A DNA stretch of 64,000 nt, from positions 496,001-560,000 of the forward strand of contig NZ_SGWZ01000002.1 of NCBI RefSeq assembly GCF_004216755.1. The letters are read 5' to 3'. The position numbers and the translations under genes were made by a program. How positions within the stretch are numbered: position 1 is the first letter of the stretch; each line of letters starts with the position of its first letter. Below, one piece after another: positions 53,707 through 62,330 of this stretch. The notes beneath the pieces were generated by a model that saw only the letters and a list, made by a program, of their open reading frames with translations, ran no database searches and was not told the origin of the DNA. This DNA is from Kerstersia gyiorum. GTDB lineage: Bacteria; Pseudomonadota; Gammaproteobacteria; Burkholderiales; Burkholderiaceae_B.

Positions 53707-54872
53707 CGCTTTGCCTGCATGGCGGCCTGGCGGGCACGCCGCGATGACGCTGCACCGCCGCAGGCGTCGGCCAGGCAGGCCAGGATAGCGCAGACGGTGA
53801 GCGTCGGGCCCAATGCCTGGGCCTGTCCGGCCAGCCACATGCCTGCACCGATCAGCAGGTAATACAGCAGGCCGAAAAGGGCACCGGCGGTACCCAGGCA
53901 GTGGCCGTAAGCATGCAGGGCCGCGCCCAGCAGGTTGGGAATGGCCATGCCATAGGCCAGGACGATCAGCGTCAAAGGCAGCAGGAGCCATACGCTGTCC
54001 TGCAGCAGCCAGACCGCGCTGCCCGCAAGCAGCATCAGCATGATGGCGCACCGGACCAGGGTGGTGCCAGGGTGACCAGCCGCGAGCAGGCGGCGATTGA
54101 CCCAGGCGCCGAGCGCTGCGCCAGCCGCAAGCAGGGCGCCGCTATAGCCATAAAGCGCTTCGGACAAGCCTAGCCGTGCAAACAGGAAAGGGCCGGTAGC
54201 GTAGTAGCTGAACATGGCGATATTGAACAGGGCGACCAGCCCGGCCGCCTGCCAGATGTCGCGATCGCGCAGCATCAGTTGCAGCGTGGGCCACAGCGGC
54301 GCTGGCCGCGCCTGCCCGAGCCGCGTTTCCGGCAGGCGGCGCGCGGTCCAGCCCAGCAGCAGCAGGGCTGTGGCCATCAAGGCCAGCAGGACGCCCTGGT
54401 AGCCTTGCCAGCGTGTCAGCGCCGCGCCGGCAAACAGGCCCAGCGCGGGGCTGAGCGCCAGCGCCATGCCGACCAGCGAGAAGACGCTGCCCAGTGCCGG
54501 TCCCTGGAATCGGTCGCGCAGCACGGTCTGGACGCCGATGGAGCAGGTGGCGATGCCCAGTGCCGCCAGGCCCTGGCTGGCCAGCAGCATGCCGAAACTG
54601 GTGGCGCCCAAACCGGCGGCCGTGGCGGCCGTGAACAGCAGCAGGCCGGCCATCAGCGCGGGACGGCGGCCAAGAGAATCGCAAAGCCGGCCCCAGAGCA
54701 CGACGCCCAGGGCGAAGCAGAGGAAATAGACGCTGAGTACTTGCGCTGCCGCGCTGGGCGGAATGCCGAAAGATTGAGAGAAATCCGTGAGTGCGGGGCT
54801 GTAGAGGGTTTGCGCCAGTTGGGGGAACATCAGAACGATGACCGCCCAGGCGACGAGATGCCGATGTGGCAC
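53703..54872 (-). CDS. MFS drug-efflux transporter (Bcr/CflA-like)
   Basis: A 389-residue 12-segment proton antiporter. It has the loop 2-3 motif GRLCDSLGRRPALMAG (G-x-x-x-D-x-x-G-R-R/K) and the drug-exporter motif C-like ALSPALGLFAGAALTRW. The start is GTG at 54872, with CCAGGAG eight bases ahead. A longer frame to 54995 is less likely because it adds a Cys-rich, non-hydrophobic lead. The AraC gene is divergent, 149 bases away, and probably controls it. It and the LysR gene share overlapping convergent stop codons. Confidence 0.88.
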   Translation of the reverse strand: MPHRHLVAWAVIVLMFPQLAQTLYSPALTDFSQSFGIPPSAAAQVLSVYFLCFALGVVLWGRLCDSLGRRPALMAGLLLFTAATAAGLGATSFGMLLASQGLAALGIATCSIGVQTVLRDRFQGPALGSVFSLVGMALALSPALGLFAGAALTRWQGYQGVLLALMATALLLLGWTARRLPETRLGQARPAPLWPTLQLMLRDRDIWQAAGLVALFNIAMFSYYATGPFLFARLGLSEALYGYSGALLAAGAALGAWVNRRLLAAGHPGTTLVRCAIMLMLLAGSAVWLLQDSVWLLLPLTLIVLAYGMAIPNLLGAALHAYGHCLGTAGALFGLLYYLLIGAGMWLAGQAQALGPTLTVCAILACLADACGGAASSRRARQAAMQAKR

Positions 54873-54920
54873 GGGCTGGCTCCTGGAATGATGAGGTCTG
54901 TCATTCTGATCGCAGCAGCA

Positions 54921-54967
54921 TGTTCCGATTATGCATGTTTGGACATAAAATAACTGAAATCGGACAA
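54921..54967. promoter_or_regulatory. Candidate operator between MFS pump and AraC genes
   Basis: An imperfect inverted repeat has TGTTCCGATT at 54921-54930 and AATCGGACAA at 54958-54967. TGTTTGGACA lies between the arms. It is the only strong symmetry in the 149-base divergent region. Confidence 0.4.
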
Positions 54968-55021
54968 TCTTGGCGGGGCTGCCCGAATTGGGCATGATCC
55001 GTTACCAGAGAAAACACTTGT

Positions 55022-55828
55022 ATGACATGGATTGCCCCCAGCGCGATTTTTGATGCAGACGCCCATGCGGCGCCGGTGGTCGGCATTGCCTCGGAACTGG
55101 CCGACCACGACTCCGGCATGCACAGCCACGCACGTGGCCAGCTTTTGTATGCCCGTCAGGGATGTATAAGAATCGTGTTGGACGGCAAACTCTGTCTGAT
55201 GCCGCCTTCCCGGGCGGTGTGGATTCCACCGCATATCCTGCACCAGGCCATGATGACTCGCATCGTGGACTACCGTTCCCTGTATTTTCGGCCTGATATG
55301 GCAGTCCAGATGCCGGCGGACGTGCGGGTCATTGAAGTCAGCGATTTGCTGCGGGCCGTGCTGGAGCCCATGGCGCTGGCGCCGTTCGAGCAGGAATGGG
55401 GCCATGGCCGATACGCGCATTTGCTGGCCTTGTGCATGGATGAGATCGGCTGTGCCAGTATCCAGCCCATGTTGCTGCCTATGCCTGCCGATCGCCGTCT
55501 TGCCGGGTTGCTCAGGCAATCGGAAAAACTGCCGCCGGCGCTGCACGCGCTGGAGCAACGCGTCGGCGCCAGTGGCAAGACCATCAGCCGCATTTTCCGC
55601 AAGGAAACCGGTATGGGCTACCAGCAATGGCGGCAACAATGGCGGCTGATGCGGGCGATGGAATGCCTGGCGACCGGCAAAACCATTGCAGCAACGGCTG
55701 CGGAATTGGAATTTTCCAGCGACAGTGTGTTTATCGCCTTTTTCCGCAGTATGGTGGGCCAGACGCCGGGGGAATATTTCCGTGCCTTGCCCACCTCGCC
55801 GGCAGAGGCACGCCGCCGGCGTCTGTGA
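55022..55828 (+). CDS. AraC family regulator (NimR-like)
   Basis: A 268-residue protein. The N-terminal cupin-like effector domain carries ELADHDSGMHSHARGQLLYARQG and CLMPPSRAVWIPPHILHQA, typical of the group that includes E. coli NimR. Two helix-turn-helix elements are at the C-terminus: LEQRVGASGKTISRIFRKETGMGYQQWRQQWRL, and TIAATAAELEFSSDSVFIAFFRSMVGQTPGEYFR. Divergent from an MFS pump, the same arrangement as nimR-nimT. Confidence 0.9.
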   Translation: MTWIAPSAIFDADAHAAPVVGIASELADHDSGMHSHARGQLLYARQGCIRIVLDGKLCLMPPSRAVWIPPHILHQAMMTRIVDYRSLYFRPDMAVQMPADVRVIEVSDLLRAVLEPMALAPFEQEWGHGRYAHLLALCMDEIGCASIQPMLLPMPADRRLAGLLRQSEKLPPALHALEQRVGASGKTISRIFRKETGMGYQQWRQQWRLMRAMECLATGKTIAATAAELEFSSDSVFIAFFRSMVGQTPGEYFRALPTSPAEARRRRL

Positions 55829-55861
55829 CATGCGGCCGGCGGGGCGGCAGGGTCAGGGGAT

Positions 55862-56299
55862 TCAGTCTGCCGTGTAGTCCAGCGGCGGATGTGACATCTG
55901 TTTGCCCAGCACGCCGGCGACCGCCAGCAGGAAACTCAGGCCGCGCCGCACATCTTCGTCGCGTGCCATGCGGACCAGTCCGAACAGCGTGGGGGTTTCC
56001 TTCATTTGCGATACCTGGGCATTGGCCATGCGCACGGCATTGCCGGCGGTCCAGAGCGCGCCCGTGGTTTCCTCGTAGGCCTTGGCCAGCTTTTCGATCA
56101 TGTAGGCGTCGCTCATGTCCACCAGATCGGCGGTGACGGACAGCAGGTCTACGATGCGATTCAGGCGGCGGCCGGCCAGCAGGGGTTCGAGTTTGCCGAC
56201 GAGTTCGGCCAGGCCCTGCATCGCGGCTTCGTCTTTAAGCAGGCTGTCGACCTGGGGTTGGGCGTGGACTTGTGCTTGAGAGTTGTCAGTGGACGTCAT
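55862..56299 (-). CDS. DUF1641 family protein
   Basis: A 145-residue helical protein with the DUF1641 core LAELVGKLEPLLAGRRLNRIVDLLSVTADLVDMSDAYMIEKLAKAYEE. Genes of this family usually sit beside SQR-like or formate-dehydrogenase-type flavoproteins, as here, where it follows the SQR-like gene by 51 bases. Molecular role unknown; a partner subunit of the flavoenzyme is the natural guess. Confidence 0.88.
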   Translation of the reverse strand: MTSTDNSQAQVHAQPQVDSLLKDEAAMQGLAELVGKLEPLLAGRRLNRIVDLLSVTADLVDMSDAYMIEKLAKAYEETTGALWTAGNAVRMANAQVSQMKETPTLFGLVRMARDEDVRRGLSFLLAVAGVLGKQMSHPPLDYTAD

Positions 56300-56350
56300 G
56301 ATGAGGCTCCGTTACGGGAATTAGGGTAGGGACCTTGGCGGCTTTCAGGC

Positions 56351-57541
56351 TTACACCAGGCCGCGTGCCACGGACCAGTACAGACCGCGATTGAACCCCT
56401 TGCGCATCAGGCCGCCCAGTTTGTTGGGCGGCGTGGGCTTGACGTCCACGTGGTAGTCGTACCAGAGCGGCATGCCGTCTTCCAGGCCCATTTGCGCGAT
56501 TGCCACGACGCGTCCGTCATAGGCATCGCAAGGATGGCCAAAGCGTATTTCGGATGCGACGTTATTGACCACGACAGGCGACTGGCTGTGGCATGAGCCG
56601 CCGGCCTTGCTCACCGGCAGGTCTACCGTATCGCCCAGGACGTACACATTCTCCAGGCCATAGACCTGCATGGTTTCATGGTTGGTAGGCAGCCAGCCTT
56701 CGCCGTCCAGCGCTTCGGAAATGCCGGTGCGCTGCACGGCGTCCACGGCGCGGATGGGCGGCGTGGCCATCAGGATGTCGAAGTTTTCGTCCTTGCCTTC
56801 GGCGGAATAGGCGATTTTCCGGTCCGGGTCCACGTGGTCCAGTGTGAAACCACGTTGATACTTGATGCCACGTTGTTCGAAGATGGTCGGCAGGACTTCG
56901 CAGGTATCTTTCTGCAGGAACAGGCAGTTGCGCAGCAGTTGGGAGACCGTGGGGTAGGTGTAGACGATTTCCACCCTGTCGCGTACGCCGCGCTTGCGCA
57001 GCAGGTCGTCGAGCATCAGCGTGGTTTCGATGGGTGCGATGCCGCATTGGTGCGGGACATTGGGCGTTTTGGGGAAGGTGACGGTAATGAAGATACGGCC
57101 TTGTTCAATGGTGCTCAGCTTCTCCGCCAATTGACGCGCCGGTGCATGCTGGTAGAAATGGTCGCCGGCTTCCTTGAGCCCCTCGATGCGTTCGGGCGAA
57201 GGTATACACCCGGTGGAGATGATCAGGTGGTCATAGCCCACCAGGCGTCCGCTCTTGCAGCGTACCCGGCTGGCCTTGAACTCGAATTCTTCGACCTCTT
57301 CGATATGGAAGTCCACTTCCGGGCGCAACAGGCTGCGCTGGGGGCGGCGCAGTTCGTCGCGGAAAAAGCTGTTGAACGCGACATACATGAAGGCCGGTTT
57401 GTAGTAGTGCCAAGGGGAGTTCGATAGCATTGTGACCTGCACTTTGCCGGAACGGATTTCAGGGTATAGCTTGGTCACCAGGTGGTTGGCGGTCATCGTG
57501 CCGCCTATGCCCCCGCCTATGATCAAAATGCGATGTGCCAT
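56351..57541 (-). CDS. SQR-like FAD/NAD(P) oxidoreductase
   Basis: A 396-residue flavoprotein of the sulfide:quinone reductase type. The FAD-binding GxGxxG is at residues 9-14 (GGGIGG), with a second dinucleotide region near YDHLIISTGCIP. Cysteines at about 112 (STGCIP), 166 (HQCG) and 317 (GGSCHS) lie where SQRs have catalytic cysteines, and VYVLGDTVDLPVSKAGG is the family C-terminal FAD motif. These support sulfide or polysulfide oxidation to quinone, but true substrate assignment needs biochemistry. It lies 58 bases after the TetR gene and before DUF1641. Confidence 0.88.
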   Translation of the reverse strand: MAHRILIIGGGIGGTMTANHLVTKLYPEIRSGKVQVTMLSNSPWHYYKPAFMYVAFNSFFRDELRRPQRSLLRPEVDFHIEEVEEFEFKASRVRCKSGRLVGYDHLIISTGCIPSPERIEGLKEAGDHFYQHAPARQLAEKLSTIEQGRIFITVTFPKTPNVPHQCGIAPIETTLMLDDLLRKRGVRDRVEIVYTYPTVSQLLRNCLFLQKDTCEVLPTIFEQRGIKYQRGFTLDHVDPDRKIAYSAEGKDENFDILMATPPIRAVDAVQRTGISEALDGEGWLPTNHETMQVYGLENVYVLGDTVDLPVSKAGGSCHSQSPVVVNNVASEIRFGHPCDAYDGRVVAIAQMGLEDGMPLWYDYHVDVKPTPPNKLGGLMRKGFNRGLYWSVARGLV

Positions 57542-57599
57542 GGAACGCTCCTCAGGGTGGTAAAGCTCGGAACGGATGTCCGCTCCGATGCCAGGGAAA

Positions 57600-58211
57600 T
57601 CAGGTCATCAGCGACTGCCAGGTGTTGTGCCAGAGCTCGTCTATGTAGCGTGCGAGAGGCTCGGCGATCACGCCATCAAGCCGCAGACAGACCATGCGGA
57701 TGGCCGCGCCGTACATCATGGAAGCTGCCACGATGGGTTCCATGGCGCGGATTTCGCCGGCTTCTATGCCCTGGAAGACGAAATTGCGCATGCGCACGAA
57801 AGGCATGGCCGAACAGATCGACGGTTCGCCGGGCAGGAACTCCTGGTGACGTGCATGGACGACGAAGGACATCACGTCAGGCTCGGTTTCGGTCAATTCG
57901 AACAGCATGCGTACGACGGCCTGGCAGCGCTCGCGGGCTGTTGCATGCGTGGCTTCTATGTCATCGAGCAGGGCATTCATGCTGGTGATCAGATGCTGGT
58001 AGAGCGCATGAGCCAGGCCTTGCTTGTCGGAAAAGTGGTGGTACATGAAGCCCACCGAGACATTCGCTGCGCTGCCGATGTCGTGAATGGACGTACTGAA
58101 ATAGCCTTTCTCGGTGAAGAGCCGCAGGGCCGCGCGCAGCGTGGCCACATGGCGGGAACCCAGTTCTGGGAAAAGCGTCAGGGAAACGGGAGAGGAAATA
58201 GTGCTGTTCAT
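57600..58211 (-). CDS. TetR family repressor
   Basis: A 203-residue regulator. Helix-turn-helix: LRAALRLFTEKGYFSTSIHDIGSAANVSVGFMYHHFSDKQGL, starting around residue 27. The C-terminal ligand domain is helical. The ATG at 58211 is chosen because it gives normal length; the long frame upstream overlaps the next LysR gene. A palindrome lies 17 bases before the ATG. First gene of a likely operon with the SQR-like and DUF1641 genes. Confidence 0.92.
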   Translation of the reverse strand: MNSTISSPVSLTLFPELGSRHVATLRAALRLFTEKGYFSTSIHDIGSAANVSVGFMYHHFSDKQGLAHALYQHLITSMNALLDDIEATHATARERCQAVVRMLFELTETEPDVMSFVVHARHQEFLPGEPSICSAMPFVRMRNFVFQGIEAGEIRAMEPIVAASMMYGAAIRMVCLRLDGVIAEPLARYIDELWHNTWQSLMT

Positions 58212-58227
58212 GGCGCGTCGGAAAATC

Positions 58228-58245
58228 AGAACGAACATTCGTTCT
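58228..58245. promoter_or_regulatory. TetR operator candidate (near-perfect palindrome)
   Basis: AGAACGAA-CA-TTCGTTCT: two exact 8-base arms around a CA centre, 17 bases upstream of the TetR start codon. This is the usual place and size for an autoregulatory TetR operator. Confidence 0.7.
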
Positions 58246-58407
58246 GTCTTGGTTTTAAAATTAGCAAAATAAGTATAAATAGGACAGCTGGGGTTTTCGC
58301 TATGAGTATGAGGGCGGCCTTCTGATGCGGGCCGGAGCAGCGAGGGAAGACAGGGAAGGGGTTGCTTGCAGCCGCGGGTGGCACAGCCTGCAAGGAAAGT
58401 CAGTGCA

Positions 58408-59352
58408 TCATGCTTTTGCAAAGAATGCGGCGTCGGCTTGTAATTGCGGGGAAATGTGCTCGTCCACCCATTCCAGCCAGACGCGCGTTTTCGCATCGAC
58501 AAACGAGCGCGACGGCAGCATGGCGAATACGCCGATATCCGGCGAGCGCCAGTCGGGCAGCACGCGCAGCAGGCGCCCGCTGCGAATGGCGTCAATAACA
58601 GTGAAAAGCGGCAGCAGGGTGATGCCAGCGCCGCGCATTGCCATTTCCAGCAGCAGTTCCGGCGTATCGGCAACCAGGGGCCCCTGGGGCTCGAAGGCAT
58701 GGCTTTCGTCCTGGCTATTGGTCAGTTGCCAATCCGTGGATATGGATGGATTGACCACGCGCAGGCAGTCATGCTCGCGCAGTTCGGTCGGCAGATCGGG
58801 CTGGCCGCGCTGCTGGATATAGTGTGGCGAGGCGCACAGGATGGAAAACGTCGTGCCCAGGCGTTTGGCGGTCAGCCCGGAATCCGTCAGGGATTCCGCC
58901 AGATACAGGCTGACGTCCACGCCATCGGCCAGCAGGTCGGGAAAATGCTGCGAGGTACTGTAGTTGACGACCAGGCCGGGGTACTGGGCGCAGAACTCAG
59001 CCAGCATGGGGGCGACATAATGCAACCCGAAACTGGCCATGCTCTGCAATCGTAGCCGTCCCTGCGGCTTGGTGGCCGCGCCGGCCGCGCTGGCTTCCGC
59101 TTCTTCCACCAACGCGATGATTTCCCGGCAGCGGGCGGCATAGTCGCTGCCCACGTCGGTCAATACCCGGCTACGGGTAGTGCGTTGCAGGAGTTTCGCG
59201 CCCAGGCGGCGTTCCAGGTCGGCGACCAGCCGCGATACCTGCGCCGTGGTCAGTTCCATTTGCTCGCCTGCGGCGGTGAAACTGCCACTATCCACGACAC
59301 GTAAGAATGCGCGCATGGCGTGGATGACGCCGGATTCCAGATTTCTGCTCAT
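58408..59352 (-). CDS. LysR family regulator (CrgA/DsdC-type)
   Basis: A 314-residue protein. Winged helix: MRAFLRVVDSGSFTAAGEQMELTTAQVSRLVADLERRLGAKLLQRTTRSRVLTD. The effector domain begins near residue 95. It is divergent from the amino acid deaminase gene at 60070 but separated by 717 bases, so a regulatory link is possible but not certain. Confidence 0.9.
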   Translation of the reverse strand: MSRNLESGVIHAMRAFLRVVDSGSFTAAGEQMELTTAQVSRLVADLERRLGAKLLQRTTRSRVLTDVGSDYAARCREIIALVEEAEASAAGAATKPQGRLRLQSMASFGLHYVAPMLAEFCAQYPGLVVNYSTSQHFPDLLADGVDVSLYLAESLTDSGLTAKRLGTTFSILCASPHYIQQRGQPDLPTELREHDCLRVVNPSISTDWQLTNSQDESHAFEPQGPLVADTPELLLEMAMRGAGITLLPLFTVIDAIRSGRLLRVLPDWRSPDIGVFAMLPSRSFVDAKTRVWLEWVDEHISPQLQADAAFFAKA

Positions 59353-60069
59353 TTCGACGATGCCAGTCTGAAAGGAATGGTTTGTTTATTACTAACTTAG
59401 GAATTTTTTCCCTGCCGCCAGAATGGACGGTGTTACCGGGAAGCTATGCACAGATGATGCGGATATCCCGGATATTCCGTTTCTGAAGACGGCTATTTTT
59501 ACATATTATGCAAATATGTTTTTAATGTGACACGGTTGTGAGCCCTTCAAGAATGGACCACAATGCGCGCCATCTGTATGGCTTTGGAACTTCTGCATGA
59601 CCACGCGCCCAAGCGCAAGCCCCGGCCATCCGCATGGGGACCAGCGAGGCAGTGACCTCTTGACGCCGCAGGCATCGTTCCCGGAAGCCCGGCGGCGGGC
59701 GCGGCTTCATTTTGATGGCCTTGATTGCAGTCCATCGCTCATGCGCGGCGCACAAAGGTTTGAACACCGTGTTTCCGGCCTCATGTGCCAGTTGGTACTG
59801 GTCAGAACACCGGATTCCCCGACCAGGAGCGACTTGTTGCCGACGTTTGCTCCAGTCCAGCGTCCGTTGCGGACGCGACATATGGGTATGGTCATGAATG
59901 CCTTGCCAATCGTCGGTTCTTTTGCTGTCTGTCCCTGTAGGGGCGGCTTTGCCGATGGTGTTTCCGGACCTGCGCACCGGTAATACCAACATCCAATAGC
60001 GATCTCCCGCGTACCGAACGCCCAGGGTTCGGCGCATTCGTACAATTAAAGAGAATAGAAGTAACTATT
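59353..60069. other. Long intergenic region between LysR and the deaminase gene
   Basis: The first 170 bases are AT-rich (about 59370-59530) and probably carry the LysR promoter. The middle (about 59540-60000) contains open frames on both strands, none with a family motif or ribosome site. They may be decayed coding sequence, perhaps from a mobile element, but I could not identify any. A 6-base-arm hairpin (CCGAAC...GTTCGG) lies near 60016-60034, before the deaminase start. Confidence 0.4.
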
Positions 60070-61485
60070 ATGAAGATTACCAGACGGAAACTTCTGATTG
60101 GCGCGGGCGCCGGTGTGGTTGTCGCTGGCGGTGCCGCAGTGACCCCGATGCTGCTGCGCGATAGCGTGCTGGAAGCAACGACTTCGCGCGCGCTGCCTGT
60201 GGCTGGCGACGACACGTTGCCGGCCAGCGCGGACGTGGTAATCGTCGGCGCCGGTATGATCGGCGTGGCCACTGCGTTGTACCTGGCCGAGCGCGGCCTG
60301 TCGGTAGTGATTTGCGAAAAGGGCGTGATCGCGGGTGAACAGTCCAGCCGCGCCTATGGCCAGGTTACGAGCTATGGCCTGGACGGCATTACCGAACTGA
60401 TCCAGCATAGCAAGTACCTCTGGCGCGGCATGAACGAGAAAATCGGTGCCGACACCAGCTACCGTTCTTATGGCCGCGTGCAGGCATGCGCCAACGACGA
60501 AGATGTGGCCAAGGTCGAAGCTTGGCTGGCAGAAGCCCGGCACCAGGCGCCGGAACACGCCCCCATCCGCGCGCGCTTCATTGAAGGCGCTGAGCTGGAA
60601 GAGCGTCTGCCGGGTGCACGTACGCCGTGGAAAACCGCCTTCCTGCAGGAAGACGACGGCAGTATCGAGCCGGCAATCGGCGCTTCGATGCTGGCCCGCT
60701 ATGTGCAAACCCAGGGTGTGAAAATCGTCACGAACTGCGCGGTGCGTGGTTTTGAAACTGAAGGTGGCGCCGTGTCGGGCGTCATTACGGAGAAGGGCCC
60801 GATCCGCGCCAAGACCGTGGTGGTCGCCGGGGGCTACTGGTCGCGCTTGTTCTGCGGCAACGCCGGCATCAACCTGCCGCTGCTGCCGGTTTATCTGTCG
60901 CAACAGCGTATCAGCGATGTCGCGGGCGCGCCGCCTGCTTGCGGCCACGCCGGTATCGTCGTGTGGCGCAAGGAAGTTGATGGCAGCTATTCCAATGGCC
61001 CGCGTTACCTGACCGCCCCCATCATCCGCGACAGCTTCGCGCTGGCTGCCGATTTCCTGCCGCACCTGCCCAAGCATCTGGGCGGTCTGCACATGGATCT
61101 CGCTCTCAATCGCGACCTGGTGCGCTCCTTCCAGACGCCGCGTTCGTGGAAAATGGATGAAGTCAGCCCCTTCGAACTGGCTCGCGTCACGGCACCCACG
61201 CCCAACAACGAATTGCTGGACACCTCCCTGTCCTGGCTGCGTGGCGAATTCCCGGTATTCGAAAACGCCAAGGTCGTCGAGCGCTGGGGCGGTGTGGTCA
61301 ACGTGGCCAACGATTTGATCCCGGTGATTTCCGACATCGAAAGCGTGCCTGGCCTGTTCGTGTCCTCGGGCTTTGACTTTGGCCTGACCCAGGGGCCGGC
61401 AGCCGGTCAGTTGATGGCTGATATGATCACCGGCGAGACGCCTAAGGTCGACCCGAAACCCTTCCACCTCAGCCGTCTGCTGTAA
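60070..61485 (+). CDS. Membrane-anchored L-amino acid deaminase-like flavoprotein
   Basis: A 471-residue FAD enzyme. The N-terminus MKITRRKLLIGAGAGVVVAG has a twin-arginine motif (residues 5-6) and a hydrophobic anchor. FAD site: VVIVGAGMIGVATALYLAERG (GxGxxG 60-65). AERGLSVVICEKGVIAGEQS and the following SRAYGQ match, almost word for word, the Proteus L-amino acid deaminases, which are also about 471-473 residues and oxidise L-amino acids to keto acids through imines, passing electrons to the respiratory chain. The C-terminal GFDFGLTQGPAAGQLMADMITGE also fits. Other DAO-family enzymes are possible. A RidA gene follows after 34 bases. Confidence 0.87.
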   Translation: MKITRRKLLIGAGAGVVVAGGAAVTPMLLRDSVLEATTSRALPVAGDDTLPASADVVIVGAGMIGVATALYLAERGLSVVICEKGVIAGEQSSRAYGQVTSYGLDGITELIQHSKYLWRGMNEKIGADTSYRSYGRVQACANDEDVAKVEAWLAEARHQAPEHAPIRARFIEGAELEERLPGARTPWKTAFLQEDDGSIEPAIGASMLARYVQTQGVKIVTNCAVRGFETEGGAVSGVITEKGPIRAKTVVVAGGYWSRLFCGNAGINLPLLPVYLSQQRISDVAGAPPACGHAGIVVWRKEVDGSYSNGPRYLTAPIIRDSFALAADFLPHLPKHLGGLHMDLALNRDLVRSFQTPRSWKMDEVSPFELARVTAPTPNNELLDTSLSWLRGEFPVFENAKVVERWGGVVNVANDLIPVISDIESVPGLFVSSGFDFGLTQGPAAGQLMADMITGETPKVDPKPFHLSRLL

Positions 61486-61519
61486 GGATGCGAGGCCTAG
61501 CTTTAACCAGGAGATGTTT

Positions 61520-62026
61520 ATGACAGGAATGCTGAAGAAAACCGCCGCTGCCGTTCTGGTAGCGGGTGCTGCGCTTTCCGGCGCAGCGGTTGCTGCTGAC
61601 AATGTCGTGCGCCATGGCGCTGGCAGTTTCCCGATCTCTTCCGCCGTTGAAGTGCCGGCGGGGAAAACGGTGGTCTACCTGAGCGGTAAAGTGCCCGAAG
61701 TGAGCCACCCCGACCAGCCCAAGGATTCCCTGGCTGCCTATGGCAATACCAAGGAACAGACTATCAGCGTGCTGAACCAGACCAAGCAGCATCTGGAAAG
61801 CCTGGGGCTGAGCATGGCAGACGTCGTGAAGATGCAGGTGTTCCTGGTCGGTGGCCCGGAAAATGACGGCAAGATGGACTTTGCCGGTTTCATGGAAGGT
61901 TACACGCAGTTCTACGGTGATGCGGCCAAGCAACCTGTGCTGCCGGCCCGCTCGGCCTTCCAGGTCGCAGCGCTGGCGCATCCGGCATGGCGCGTTGAAA
62001 TCGAGGTGACGGCAGTCCGTCCGTAG
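61520..62026 (+). CDS. Exported RidA-family imine/enamine deaminase
   Basis: A 168-residue protein. The first 26 residues are a signal peptide (MTGMLKKTAAAVLVAGAALS, cleavage probably AVA-ADN), unusual since RidA proteins are normally cytosolic. The RidA domain follows: VVYLSGKVPE, QTISVLNQTKQHLESLGLSMADVVKMQVFLVG, then LPARSAFQVAALAHPAWRVEIEVTAVRP. The last block keeps the catalytic Arg (PARS) and Glu (VEIE). The ATG at 61520 has AGGAG six bases upstream, better spaced than the ATG at 61514. It is almost certainly co-transcribed with the deaminase. Confidence 0.9.
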   Translation: MTGMLKKTAAAVLVAGAALSGAAVAADNVVRHGAGSFPISSAVEVPAGKTVVYLSGKVPEVSHPDQPKDSLAAYGNTKEQTISVLNQTKQHLESLGLSMADVVKMQVFLVGGPENDGKMDFAGFMEGYTQFYGDAAKQPVLPARSAFQVAALAHPAWRVEIEVTAVRP

Positions 62027-62113
62027 CTACCCGGGCGGTTTGAGTCAGGCAAGCGGCTTCAGTGCGCGCAGCCAGGGCGATACCGCTCTGGCTGCCAGGC
62101 GGGAGCCGTAATC

Positions 62114-62150
62114 ATGGCCGCTGGTGTTTGTCGCACCAGCGGCCATTTTC
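62114..62150 (+). terminator. Intrinsic terminator of the deaminase-ridA operon
   Basis: Exact 13-base arms ATGGCCGCTGGTG and CACCAGCGGCCAT with a 7-base loop (62114-62146), then TTTTC. It lies about 90 bases after the ridA stop. Confidence 0.9.
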
Positions 62151-62330
62151 ATGTCTGCAAGAGAGGGGCGTCAGGATGGTGTGCCTGTTCGGCGTGGATG
62201 GCACCGACTGATAGCAGGCGCCTTGCTTCCCGGCAGGCTATCGCGGTTCTGATGTGCGCGAGAGTCTGCGCAGGATGGATGGCGAAAGGGAGGCGGGCCT
62301 GGCGGGCGGCTGGAACGCGGCAGCGTGCCA
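62151..62330. other. Intergenic region between ridA terminator and glutaminase stop
   Basis: Open frames run through this on both strands but have no ribosome site or family features. It seems non-coding. Confidence 0.4.

Noticed and set aside
59522..60037. Gene for a 171-residue basic protein on the minus strand
   Set aside because: No ribosome site, unusual Arg/Trp/Cys content, no known motif and competing frames on the other strand.
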